DNA from: Microcoleus sp036705565
GTDB taxonomy: Bacteria > Cyanobacteriota > Cyanobacteriia > Cyanobacteriales > Microcoleaceae
DNA length: 64,000 nt
Assembly: GCA_036705565.1 (NCBI GenBank)
Contig: JAUBUY010000015.1
Direction: 5' to 3' (one strand)
In this document: positions 25,812-33,882 of the stretch, in pieces
Layout: every line of letters begins with the position of its first letter
Position numbering within the stretch: position 1 is the stretch's first letter
Translations under genes and position numbers: made by a program
The notes under the pieces: model-generated
What the model was told of the DNA's origin: nothing
The model's database searches: none
What the model saw: only the letters and a program-made list of their open reading frames with translations

Positions 25812-26035
25812 GCCCTGCAATCTGTTGGAAGTTTCCCCTATTGTGCCACCTCGCCCGTCCAGCTTGCAATGGGCGATCGTCGGTCGCTATCGCAGCCGGA
25901 TGCGGAGGGACATCTTCAGTTGTTTCGGCAACGAGTGCCCAACATCCGATTTGAAGTGGTGTTTGATTTACCCTCTCGCCGGGGATAACTTTTTGGAGGG
26001 AGGGTTTTTGATAATTTAACTGTCAAATTATCGAC

Positions 26036-26068
26036 GGCGATCGCACTTTTGGAGATGAAGGGCGATCG
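26036..26068. repeat. HIP1-bounded direct repeat, copy 1
   Basis: GGCGATCGCACTTTTGGAGA is followed by TGAAGGGCGATCG. Near-identical copies lie at 27154 and 27898, all between cassettes in the same orientation. Confidence 0.85.
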
Positions 26069-26075
26069 TACTTAA

Positions 26076-26630
26076 TTAACAAATAGCCGAAGCAGGCGCA
26101 ATTTCGCGGAGTGGCATCAGGAATTCTTGCTTTTCTTCGCGGGTGATATAGCCGCCATTTAGAGCCATTTCCATGAGTTGTTCGACAAATCCCTTTAACT
26201 CTGTTATAACTTGAGTTTTATTCAGTTCAAAGTGTTGATTTCTGGATTTTAGGGTAAACTGGTTTGGAGATAAATATCCAAATTCTTTGAAATTACAGCT
26301 AATTTTATCGTTGGTTAATGGCTGCAATTCAAGAGTAAGGCACACACTTTCAACAAATTCTATTTTGATCGGTTTCCCTTGGGATAACTCACTAATTTTT
26401 TTGGGGAGTTCATCTTCTAGGAGCATACAGATATCGGGGTCTAAAAGAACTTTTAGTTTTTTTTCACCAATTTCTATTGATACTGGGCGATCGCCTTCAA
26501 AGCAAAATAGTTTCAGGCCTAACTCAAAATGCGAAAGTTCTCCTAATAAGTCCTCTGGTGGGTCAGCATATTGTTCGCCATTAGGTTCTTCTAGGTGAAT
26601 TGTAAAATTGCTATAGTTATTCATCATCAT
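26076..26630 (-). CDS. Putative immunity protein of the 26617 toxin
   Basis: This 184-residue acidic protein (FTIHLEEPNGEQYADPPEDL, LSHFELGLKLFCFEGDRPVS, EIGEKKLKVLLDPDICMLLE) is predicted to have a mainly beta N-terminal two-thirds and a helical end (VEQLMEMALNGGYITREEKQ). It overlaps the end of the preceding toxin-like gene by 14 nt. No named family is recognised. Immunity function is inferred from acidity, overlap and position, the usual toxin-then-immunity order. It is AT-rich compared with housekeeping genes here. Confidence 0.6.
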   Translation of the reverse strand: MMMNNYSNFTIHLEEPNGEQYADPPEDLLGELSHFELGLKLFCFEGDRPVSIEIGEKKLKVLLDPDICMLLEDELPKKISELSQGKPIKIEFVESVCLTLELQPLTNDKISCNFKEFGYLSPNQFTLKSRNQHFELNKTQVITELKGFVEQLMEMALNGGYITREEKQEFLMPLREIAPASAIC

Positions 26631-27090
26631 CGCTCCTATCTAATGAGGACAGCGTAGCATCATTGAGAACAGGATAAGCAGATTTGAATGTTCCATCTGG
26701 TTTCCTTTTAATAAAAGCATGGGTAACATTTTCAATTATTGTTCCATCTGGATAGTGAACTTCCCCAATAGAACGCTTGAAATTTATAATGTAACGACCG
26801 GGATATTTCGGTGTGACTTGTTCAGCTTTTACCCAGTCTTGAGCATTTAGCCACTGGCCTTGAGGCTGATTTTTGGATGCCGCCCTGCCTCTAAAATTAA
26901 GGGGTTTCAGTTTTGGGCCATGATGGCGATCGATATGGTCGTAGGCTTTGATGGATTTTGGATTATGCCACTGAGGTTCTACTCCACTGCCTGTCCAGTC
27001 ACAACCACTTCCTACTTCAATCGTTTGGTCTATTATATCCTGTTCTACAACTTCTGGAGTGTCTTCAGAAGTATCTGTGCCATTATTCAA
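26617..27090 (-). CDS. Orphan polymorphic-toxin-like domain protein
   Basis: The 157-residue product has a variable N-terminus and a compact C-terminal domain: KAYDHIDRHHGPKLKPLNFR, QWLNAQDWVKAEQV, RYIINFKRSIGEVHYPDGTI and THAFIKRKPDGTFKSAYPVL. The order 'DHI-x2-H...R-Y...G-E...T-HAF...K-SAYPV' resembles BECR-fold RNases found at the C-termini of CdiA/Rhs toxins. His52, His56 and His57 and the late Thr/Ser are plausible active-site residues. No secretion or delivery domain is attached. The overlapping downstream gene would be the immunity protein. Confidence 0.58.
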   Translation of the reverse strand: MNNGTDTSEDTPEVVEQDIIDQTIEVGSGCDWTGSGVEPQWHNPKSIKAYDHIDRHHGPKLKPLNFRGRAASKNQPQGQWLNAQDWVKAEQVTPKYPGRYIINFKRSIGEVHYPDGTIIENVTHAFIKRKPDGTFKSAYPVLNDATLSSLDRSDDDE

Positions 27091-27153
27091 AATAAGTGGT
27101 TTACTCCGGCATGGTATGCGATGGATGATTATACCATTAACTAATTTTAGGAG

Positions 27154-27188
27154 GGCGATCGCACTTTTGGAGATTAAGGGCGATCGCT
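27154..27188. repeat. HIP1-bounded direct repeat, copy 2
   Basis: GGCGATCGCACTTTTGGAGA is followed by TTAAGGGCGATCGC. It separates the toxin/immunity pair (26076-27090) from the Imm30 gene. Confidence 0.85.
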
Positions 27189-27210
27189 CATCCTGAGAGC
27201 GGCTTGCATC

Positions 27211-27792
27211 TTATTTGATAGGTTTAATTTGGGCTATTGGCCGATCGTCTTGCAAGAGTACCAAGATATTCCCATCTTGGATGAGTTTAAGAAAGCTCGA
27301 CAGATCCCTCTGAATTTCATCAATATTAATGTCGATCGCAGTTGCGCTGGAAATAACTGACTCAGCATGGGAAGATAAAGGAGGGGATTCATTAGCGGCT
27401 ATTTCGCGCAGCAAATGCGTACACAAATCCCGATTTTTAGAATCAGTAGAATGTAACATTTGGCTATATAAATCCCGGGCTAAATCCTGATTGAGAATTC
27501 CATAAATTAGAATCATTGTCCATTCTTTAGCATTAACAATCATCCGGTCTATGCTATCAATAAACGCCTGCAACTGGTCTTTGAGTTCAAAAGACTCCAG
27601 AAAATGAATGAGACCATACATGACTTCATGTTGTTCGCATCTGTCATCTAAAACCAGATAGAGTTCTGGCAAATATTCGCTGTTAAGATGTAGGGCAAGT
27701 TCGGCTAAAGCGTATTCAAAACTCATCACTTCCTCATTAGAGCGCATAAATTTATTAGCATTTAATGTTTCTATTAATTGAGTAACGTTCAT
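27211..27792 (-). CDS. Imm30-like immunity protein fused to a Phd-like antitoxin tail
   Basis: Residues 1-145 look like immunity protein family 30: NEEVMSFEYALAELALHLNS, EHLPELY-type helices, RCEQHEVMYGLIHFLESFEL, MIVNAKEWTMILIYGILNQD. The last 45 residues (DINIDEIQRDLSSFLKLIQD, GNILVLLQDDRPIAQIKPI) resemble the strand-helix-strand core of Phd/YefM antitoxins ('LxxLLxxVxxGxxIxIxxxxxPVAxLVP'). A fusion of the two is unexpected and reported as a reading, not a proven domain call. No toxin gene is directly adjacent. HIP1-bounded repeats lie on both sides. Confidence 0.6.
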   Translation of the reverse strand: MNVTQLIETLNANKFMRSNEEVMSFEYALAELALHLNSEYLPELYLVLDDRCEQHEVMYGLIHFLESFELKDQLQAFIDSIDRMIVNAKEWTMILIYGILNQDLARDLYSQMLHSTDSKNRDLCTHLLREIAANESPPLSSHAESVISSATAIDINIDEIQRDLSSFLKLIQDGNILVLLQDDRPIAQIKPIK

Positions 27793-27897
27793 CTTATCTC
27801 TCCCACTTTCTCAAAATTACCCGACCATGCCAGTTTGTAGTGAAAAAGGGTTAGCTATTTTAATTAAATCATGGAAGATTACTTTTGGTGAATGGGA

Positions 27898-27932
27898 GGC
27901 GATCGCACTTTTGGAGCTTAAGGGCGATCGCT
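27898..27932. repeat. HIP1-bounded direct repeat, copy 3
   Basis: GGCGATCGCACTTTTGGAGC is followed by TTAAGGGCGATCGC, between the Imm30 gene start and the metalloprotease stop. Confidence 0.85.
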
Positions 27933-27960
27933 TTAATTCTAAACTTGTCTGACGACTAGA

Positions 27961-30360
27961 TTAGAGGATGATGAAATTCGCGGCAGTTAGGGGATCTTTA
28001 TGGAATATTTGAATTGTATTTCCAGGACTGAGGGTGATCCGAGAAAAAAGCTCTCCAGTAAAAGAATTTGGGCCATTAAAGAAGTTTCCTGGTGCTGCTA
28101 AAACATTAGCTCCACTGCTAAAACCAAAACTAGCAGCTAACTGTATCTTGTCATCAGCCGCTAAATCACCGATCTCATCTTGACCGTTTGCTACCCCAAA
28201 GACAAAAGTATCCTGACCTCCACCACCATAGAGCAGGTCATTCCCAGAACCTCCAATCAGGCTATCATTACCAGCGACACCGTAAATGCGATCGTTACCG
28301 CCTAAACCGTTGAGAGTATCAAGCAAATCTGTGCCAATGACGTTATCATCTCCCTCAGTTGCAGTGGTTGGCGTTGAATCTTGAACGGTAAATCCGTCAA
28401 ATTTGTAGCCAATATCTGCCAAAATGGCTAAGTCAACTTTTGTGGGGATAAATGCAAATGAAGCACCGCCACTACCCATCAGAGACGATACACCTGATGG
28501 CGTTGTAATATTGCTTAGATGAGTGATATCTGTTGCACTGCTTACAGGAATGGGATTGCCTCCATTAACGGCTTTGGCGTTGACACCATTAAAAGATGTA
28601 CCATTAACTCGGGCACTATTTATAGGTGCCCCCATAAACCCCAGTACATGAGCCAGTTCATGGGTGGCAGTGATAAAAAGGCTAGCCTCATTACCATTTT
28701 CACTGGGAGTATCGCTGTAGTCATATGGAGTTTTGTCAACACTATATGCAATATCAGAACCAAAGGAAAGACTTCCTAAATAAGGTTCATAATTGACTCC
28801 ATTTACTCGATCGGGCAAAACATACGAAAAACTGGTTTCATCTTTATAACCAGCACCAGAGCTGTTTGTTACTCCAACCGCGAAATTCCTGATAGGTCGA
28901 GCCCCGACAAATACCAACACATCGTCGATTTCGTTATCTAAAACGACCTTTTCCAATTTTGAAGTTTGAGGATTTGGTACCCAAAACTCGGTACCAGTGG
29001 CAATATTAGGAAACTCGTCTAGGATGACAGATTCCCAGTAGTCTGCTGCTGCTTCCAAAGTAGCTTTGCGGTTGGGGTCATTGAAGAACCCATCAGTATC
29101 AAACCGATAGTCGAATGTAATGTTGAAAGTGCTTACCTGGGAAGGAGCGCTAGCCCGACCTTGAGCTTTACCCACAGTCTCGTAGTGTTCTAAAGCACTT
29201 TTCACTTGACGAGTCAAAACGGCTTTAGCAACATCATAATTATTGACCAGGTAGAATTTTTCATCAAACGCTGTCGGTTTTACAGGTGCAGGCGTCGGAG
29301 TCGTCACAGGCGTCGGAGTCGTCACAGGCGTCGGAGTCGTCACAGGCGTCGGAGTCGTCACAGGCGTCGGAGTCGTCACAGGTGTCGGAGTCGTCACAGG
29401 TGTCGGAGTCGTCACAGGTGTCGGAGTCGTCACAGGTGTCGGCGTTGTCACAGGCGTCGGCGTTGTCACAGGCGTCGGAGTCGTCACAGGTGTCGGCGTT
29501 GTCACAGGCGTCGGCGCAGGCGTCGTTGCACTTGGGGTGATTGAAGGCTTGGGCTCCGGTGTCGGAGTCGTCACAGGTGTCGGCGCAGGCGTCGGAGTCG
29601 TCACAGGCGCAGGCGTCGGAGTCGGCGCAGGTGTCGGTGCAGGTGTCGGTGCAGGCGTCGGAGTCGTCACAGGCGTCGGAGTCGGCAAAGGCGCAGGCGT
29701 CAAACTCACAATCCCGCTAGAATCAGCAATAGTCAATCTGGCGTCACCCTCCAAAACTGCCAAATATTGCCCTGTTAAGTCATCCTGAATAATTGTGTAG
29801 CCAGCATTAACCCCTGTGCCCACATAAATCTTGAGGTCATCAAAGGCAACATCGTTCCTTAACTGAATTACATCCTCACCCTCTGTATAATCAACAATGA
29901 AATCGGCATCCGAAATCTCTGAACCCCCAGTATTTTTACCAATAAAAAAAGTGTCGTTACCATTCCCCCCAGTTAAGGTATCTGCTCCGTTATCTCCATA
30001 GAGAATGTCATCCCCGAAGTTGCCAAACAAGCTGTCATTACCTTTACCACCGTAAACTGTATCGTTATCTATTCCGCCCTCAACTGTATCCTCGCCTTCG
30101 TTGCCATATATCAAGTTATCTCCAGCATTAGCAAATAGCCGATCGTCACCTTTGCCGCCGTAAACTGTATCCTTACCTTTGCCACCGTAGACGGTATCAT
30201 TACCTTCATTACCGTATAGCTTGTCATCTCCTTGCTTGCCGTAGATTAAGTCGTCTCCATCACCGCCAAACACTAAGTCAGAGCCTTGTTGTCCAAATAT
30301 TAAATCTGCATCGGGGGTGCCATTGAGAGTATCGTCAGCCAACGTTCCATTAATGTTCAT
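27961..30360 (-). CDS. RTX-repeat metalloprotease, probably secreted
   Basis: This 799-residue extracellular-type protein opens with about ten GGxGxDxxx calcium-binding nonapeptides (residues 20-140, e.g. GGDGDDLIYGKQGDDKLYG). A long Thr/Pro linker follows (about 225-360). Next is a metalloprotease-like domain with TATHELAHVLGFMG (HExxHxxGF, zinc site near residue 566), preceded by an FNITFDYRFDTDGFF start. Another RTX block lies near 670-740. It has no classical signal peptide, as expected for type I secretion, with the C-terminal RTX part as a secretion signal. The third zinc ligand usual in metzincins is not obvious after VLGF. Substrate is unknown. Confidence 0.88.
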   Translation of the reverse strand: MNINGTLADDTLNGTPDADLIFGQQGSDLVFGGDGDDLIYGKQGDDKLYGNEGNDTVYGGKGKDTVYGGKGDDRLFANAGDNLIYGNEGEDTVEGGIDNDTVYGGKGNDSLFGNFGDDILYGDNGADTLTGGNGNDTFFIGKNTGGSEISDADFIVDYTEGEDVIQLRNDVAFDDLKIYVGTGVNAGYTIIQDDLTGQYLAVLEGDARLTIADSSGIVSLTPAPLPTPTPVTTPTPAPTPAPTPAPTPTPAPVTTPTPAPTPVTTPTPEPKPSITPSATTPAPTPVTTPTPVTTPTPVTTPTPVTTPTPVTTPTPVTTPTPVTTPTPVTTPTPVTTPTPVTTPTPVTTPTPVTTPTPAPVKPTAFDEKFYLVNNYDVAKAVLTRQVKSALEHYETVGKAQGRASAPSQVSTFNITFDYRFDTDGFFNDPNRKATLEAAADYWESVILDEFPNIATGTEFWVPNPQTSKLEKVVLDNEIDDVLVFVGARPIRNFAVGVTNSSGAGYKDETSFSYVLPDRVNGVNYEPYLGSLSFGSDIAYSVDKTPYDYSDTPSENGNEASLFITATHELAHVLGFMGAPINSARVNGTSFNGVNAKAVNGGNPIPVSSATDITHLSNITTPSGVSSLMGSGGASFAFIPTKVDLAILADIGYKFDGFTVQDSTPTTATEGDDNVIGTDLLDTLNGLGGNDRIYGVAGNDSLIGGSGNDLLYGGGGQDTFVFGVANGQDEIGDLAADDKIQLAASFGFSSGANVLAAPGNFFNGPNSFTGELFSRITLSPGNTIQIFHKDPLTAANFIIL
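29286..29530. repeat. 18-bp tandem repeat inside the metalloprotease gene
   Basis: About a dozen tandem units of CAGGCGTCGGAGTCGTCA (encoding TPVTTP on the minus strand) show only GGAGTC/GGCGTT and GGCGTC/GGTGTC variants. The unit is 18 bp, so copy-number change keeps the frame. Confidence 0.92.
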
Positions 30361-30891
30361 GTTGCAATCTCAGTGTGAATACTAGATTTATGCCTATTCG
30401 AGCTACAAGTCTTTCTCCATTTCTAAAAAAATGACTTGCTAGCCTGTATTTTTAGATCCTGCGATCGTCCTAAATTTATGCGAAGTCAGGGATTTGCTAT
30501 CGCAAAACTCTTGCATAGCAAAGCTTTCGTCGCGATCGCACTCACAAATAACTCAGTCTGCAGAAGGCGCATTGCAGCCTCCCATTTATTTATCAGGGGC
30601 AAATCCAGAAAATTATGCAAAATCCCAGAAAATAAATTAAAAAAATTACTGGCAGTGGCCGAAATTAGAGTCAAAGCGAGAAACTTACCAAAGTTCAGCC
30701 TTACTCCCCTGTCGGGTCGCTAACTGTAGTCAGTCACGGCTAAAAAGCCATCCCACAAAGGTTTTGACTTTTAAATTTCATTACTTGCGCTTTAGCATTC
30801 ACTTATCATACGCTAGCGGAGTCTGGCAATAAACTGACACTCATCAGGAGTTATGTTAGAATTCCATCAGGAAATTTAGAGACACCCATCT
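30361..30891. other. Intergenic region without a convincing gene
   Basis: This is a divergent promoter region between the metalloprotease and the 30892 gene. GCGATCGC sites and AT-rich sequence occur; short open frames have no family resemblance. Confidence 0.45.
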
Positions 30892-31380
30892 ATGGCATCC
30901 ACAAACGATCGCTTCGTCGAAGCCGAAAGCCGCTGGGACTTAAAAACTCTGTACTCGGACTTGGCCGCCGTTAAGGGAAAGCCTCTCACCCCCGTAGAAA
31001 AGCTGCATCTGCGGGGGTTGCTTTGTGGCTTCAGTCCCGCTGAAATCGCCGAAAAGCTGAAAAAGAATCCCAAGGGTGTTGAAACTGACCTGTGTGCCAC
31101 TATTTATAAATACGTTAAAGCCTTTGTGGGTAAAGGCATTGAAAAGATAGAAAATTGGAGAAATATTGCTGAATGGCTTGAGGATGCTGGATATAAAACT
31201 AAGCCACCTGCTAAATTCCCTATTCAAGACGGTGTATCTGAAAATAGTAAAGTTAATGTAACTAATATAAGTTTTGAGAACAATCAAATAAAAATTGGTG
31301 TATACCTACAAATAACTGTACCGCTACCTTCAGAACTATCAATACAAAATCTAGACATCAAGGATAACAATGGTAACTAA
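30892..31380 (+). CDS. Protein with cyanobacterial vMAP-type N-terminal HTH domain
   Basis: This 162-residue protein is dominated by ESRWDLKTLYSDLAAVKGKP, LTPVEKLHLRGLLCGFSPAE and IAEKLKKNPKGVETDLCATI (to about residue 90). This is the helix-turn-helix-like domain found at the N-terminus of cyanobacterial vWA-MoxR-associated (vMAP), AAA/NB-ARC and CHAT proteins. Here only a beta-rich tail follows (SFENNQIKIGVYLQITVPLP). It has no ATPase, TIR or protease effector and so resembles a stand-alone adaptor or regulator of such systems. The NB-ARC protein at 59726 carries another, different vMAP-like N-terminus. Confidence 0.65.
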   Translation: MASTNDRFVEAESRWDLKTLYSDLAAVKGKPLTPVEKLHLRGLLCGFSPAEIAEKLKKNPKGVETDLCATIYKYVKAFVGKGIEKIENWRNIAEWLEDAGYKTKPPAKFPIQDGVSENSKVNVTNISFENNQIKIGVYLQITVPLPSELSIQNLDIKDNNGN

Positions 31381-31547
31381 AATTTAGCCACTATTCAACA
31401 GATTGGTAGGGTGAAGCGACTAAAATCAGGAAGCGCGATCGCACCTTTACCCGATCGCGCGGGGCGATCGCACACTGCATTTCTCACAAAAGGGCGATCG
31501 CACTTCTATTGTGCTACCATTCAATGAGAGCGTCAGTGAGTAAAAAA

Positions 31548-31907
31548 ATGGCAACAATTACCCTTCAAATTCCCGACGAACTAGCACTGCGGCTAGATAC
31601 TCTCAAAGATGAGTTACCACAGATTTTGATGCTGGGATTGAGGGAAGTCGAAGCCAATCCTTCAAGCGGATTTTCTGGACTCACGAAGATATTAGAATTT
31701 ATAGCAAGTTTACCCTCGCCACAAGAAGTATTAGCCCTGCGTTTATCCGACGATCTTCAAGCTGACATCGATACTTTATTAGAGAAAAATCGCACAGAAG
31801 GACTCACGCCGATGGAGCAGCGTTTGTGGCAGCAATACGAATTTGTCGAACATTTAGTACGCATTGCCAAAGCGCAAGCCCTGCTGAAACTGAGCGAGGC
31901 TGCATGA
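31548..31907 (+). CDS. Small antitoxin-like protein upstream of an HNH nuclease
   Basis: The 119-residue product begins MATITLQIPDELALRLDTLK and continues DELPQILMLGLREVEANPSS, with a helical end (MEQRLWQQYEFVEHLVRIAK). It resembles cyanobacterial small proteins annotated as ribbon-helix-helix or hypothetical antitoxins. The ATG at 31548 is preferred to the upstream frame start at 31509. The stop overlaps the start of the HNH gene (ATGA, 31904-31907), so the two are co-translated. Such pairs with HNH nucleases recur in cyanobacteria; function is unproven. Confidence 0.75.
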   Translation: MATITLQIPDELALRLDTLKDELPQILMLGLREVEANPSSGFSGLTKILEFIASLPSPQEVLALRLSDDLQADIDTLLEKNRTEGLTPMEQRLWQQYEFVEHLVRIAKAQALLKLSEAA

Positions 31908-32332
31908 GTAAAACCTACGTTTCAGCTAGTCTGCGACGAATGGTATGCGATCGCGCCAACGGATACTGCGAATATTGTTTAATCCCAGAAACACTCGCCC
32001 TATCGTCTCATCAAATAGACCATATCATTGCCGAAAAACACAGTGGCGAAACAGTAGAAAATAATCAGGCTTTGTCTTGCTCAATTTGTAACAAAAATAA
32101 AGGCAGCGATATTGCTTCCCTCGATCCAGAAACAGATGAAGTGGTTCGACTTTACAACCCTAGAAAAGATAGCTGGGAAGACCATTTTCAACTTCAAACT
32201 GAAAGTGGTACAATCGAACCTCTAACTGCGATCGGTCGAGTCACTGTGCGTTTATTGCAGGTTAATCGTGCAGAATGTCTGACCGAACGTAAGCTATCGA
32301 TCAAAATTCGATCGTTAACAAAATCCGATTAA
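31904..32332 (+). CDS. HNH endonuclease
   Basis: This 142-residue HNH nuclease has CDRANGYCEYCLIP (CxxC zinc knuckle), HQIDHIIAEKHSGETVENNQ (catalytic DH) and ALSCSICNKNKGSDIASLDP (CxxC then N-K-x-K-G-S). All three HNH positions are present. It starts at ATG 31904 and is translationally coupled to the small gene upstream. The target is unknown; related genes are common in cyanobacterial genomes as two-gene cassettes with an IPDEL protein, where they may act as a mobile or toxin-like unit. Confidence 0.9.
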   Translation: MSKTYVSASLRRMVCDRANGYCEYCLIPETLALSSHQIDHIIAEKHSGETVENNQALSCSICNKNKGSDIASLDPETDEVVRLYNPRKDSWEDHFQLQTESGTIEPLTAIGRVTVRLLQVNRAECLTERKLSIKIRSLTKSD

Positions 32333-32429
32333 TCGATCGTGTTCAAGCCACACCATAACCTGTATACGGATGCTTATAGGTCGGCTGTAATCCCAACACA
32401 ATATCCTCTTTAGATTTTGGCGATCGATT

Positions 32430-32741
32430 ATGACCATCAAAGAACAACTTCTCCAAACCATTGAAACACTGCCTGATGACTTGCTAGCACAAACCCTACA
32501 ATTCATCCAAACCCTTCAGAATCCCATTCACAAAACTCCAGGAATTTGTGGCGGTGCAGCGCGAATTCGCGATACCCGCATTCCCGTCTGGACGATTATC
32601 GCCTACCAACAACAGGGCGCAACTGAATCCGAACTTCTCTATAATTATCCAGGACTCACCCTTCAAGATTTGCAAGCGGTTGCGAACTATTACGAACACA
32701 ACCGAGAAGAAATCGAGCTGTGGCTTGCTGAAAATGAGTAA
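32430..32741 (+). CDS. DUF433 antitoxin-like protein (DUF2281 N-terminus)
   Basis: The 103-residue product has MTIKEQLLQTIETLPDDLLA (DUF2281-like) then GICGGAARIRDTRIPVWTII and YQQQGATESELLYNYPGLTL (DUF433: GG-x-RI-x-x-TRIPVW). DUF433 proteins are the predicted antitoxins of DUF5615 PIN-like toxins. The toxin gene follows after 6 bp but carries a nonsense codon, so this antitoxin appears to have lost its target. Confidence 0.88.
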   Translation: MTIKEQLLQTIETLPDDLLAQTLQFIQTLQNPIHKTPGICGGAARIRDTRIPVWTIIAYQQQGATESELLYNYPGLTLQDLQAVANYYEHNREEIELWLAENE

Positions 32742-32747
32742 CTAAAA

Positions 32748-33140
32748 ATGCTAAAGTTTTACTCGAATGAAAACTTTCCGATCGCAATGGTTGATTTACT
32801 GCGAGCGCGTGGCTATGATGTTTTGACATCCTAGAGCGCTGGACAAGCCAATCAAAAAATTCCCGATGATGAAGTCTTGATGTACGCGACAAATGCAGGG
32901 CGAGTAGTCATTACAGAAAATCGTCAAGATTTCATCAATCTCCATTCTACAACCTCAAATCATGCAGGAATTGTAATTTGTAAAGCCGATCGAGACTATG
33001 CAGGCAAAGTGCAGGTACTTCATGAATTTTTCACCCAAGATACACAGCCAATGGATAATCGTCTGCTTCGGGTGATGAAACAGAATCTTAAAGGTAGTCA
33101 ACAGACATTTATACTTCAGGAATACCCAAAGTCTTCTTAA
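32748..33140 (+). pseudogene. DUF5615 PIN-like toxin with an in-frame amber codon
   Basis: Reading from ATG 32748 gives MLKFYSNENFPIAMVDLLRA followed by RGYDVLTS, then TAG (32832-32834), then SAGQANQKIPDDEVLMYATN and AGRVVITENRQDFINLH. The N-terminal Asp/Glu and the later TENRQDF are DUF5615 (PIN-like nuclease) motifs. The stop falls where the family usually has Gln/His (LTSQxAGQANQ); CAG to TAG would explain it. Without suppression, no active nuclease is made. It could also restart at a downstream ATG, but without the first catalytic acid. Sequencing error is possible. Confidence 0.85.
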
Positions 33141-33326
33141 AAATAATCGTGACTTTAACTGCTGCTGAGATTCCACCGCGATCGGATAGCGATACTGTAT
33201 AATTCTAATTACCGTCGTCACAGTTAGTCGATCGCGACTAAGGCCAAATAAACCGGGTTTCTCGGAAAAATATTTGCTTGCTCAACTTTATCTACGAATA
33301 AACCAGGTTTCTAGCCTCTGACAAGC

Positions 33327-33470
33327 GAATTTCCAAGGTGGTACCCGCCACGTGATTTATCTCGCGCAAATCAATCCAAAATCTAAAATCTAAAATCACT
33401 TATTGCCCCCGCATTTATCTCGCGCAAGTCAATTCTTTAATCTAAAATCTAAAATCTAAAATCGATTGAC
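33327..33470. repeat. Dispersed heptamer element, copy E
   Basis: It is nearly identical in layout to copy C: GTGGTACCCGCCACGTG, ATTTATCTCGCGCAAATCAA, (TAAAATC), CACTTATTGCCCCCGCATTT, ATCTCGCGCAAGTCAATT, (TAAAATC)n, GATTGAC. The remaining spacer up to 33882 is AT-rich; no gene is recognised in it. Confidence 0.88.
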
Positions 33471-33882
33471 GCGCGTCAGCCCTGTTTACATAAACTGGAT
33501 TAACCTATTCTCAAACAAGCCCGTGAAGCGTAGCCATACCTAGGGAATCAGCCTTTTCTTAGATAACTCAAGACAGAAGCGATCGCCTCACCAATCACAA
33601 CTAACAAACAATTAATACCTATTAACTCAAAAGTGAATTATTGTCAACAGTATTTTTGCGAAAATATTGAAGCTTCACTAAAAATTGCTAGCTGACATTT
33701 GCGAATTATAGCACTTTGTTCAAAGTATTGGCAAATGCTAAGTTAATTAAAGATTTAATAAAGGTGACGCATAAGTGTTTACATCGTCGATCGCAATTTT
33801 GTTATTCTATTAGTAAGTTTCATTCTAGCGACTGAATTTTTGTACCCCAGTCCTACCCCTAAACAGAACGGCAGTTTCCACA

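Noticed and set aside
25869..25988. 39-aa plus-strand ORF (MGDRRSLSQPDAEGHLQLFR...)
   Set aside because: Very short, begins inside HIP1-rich sequence with no ribosome binding site; the minus-strand RHH gene nearby is better supported.
29206..29788. Plus-strand open frames across the TP-repeat region
   Set aside because: They are shadows of the 18-bp repeat in the metalloprotease gene and yield only monotonous Arg/Ser or Gly/Val repeats.
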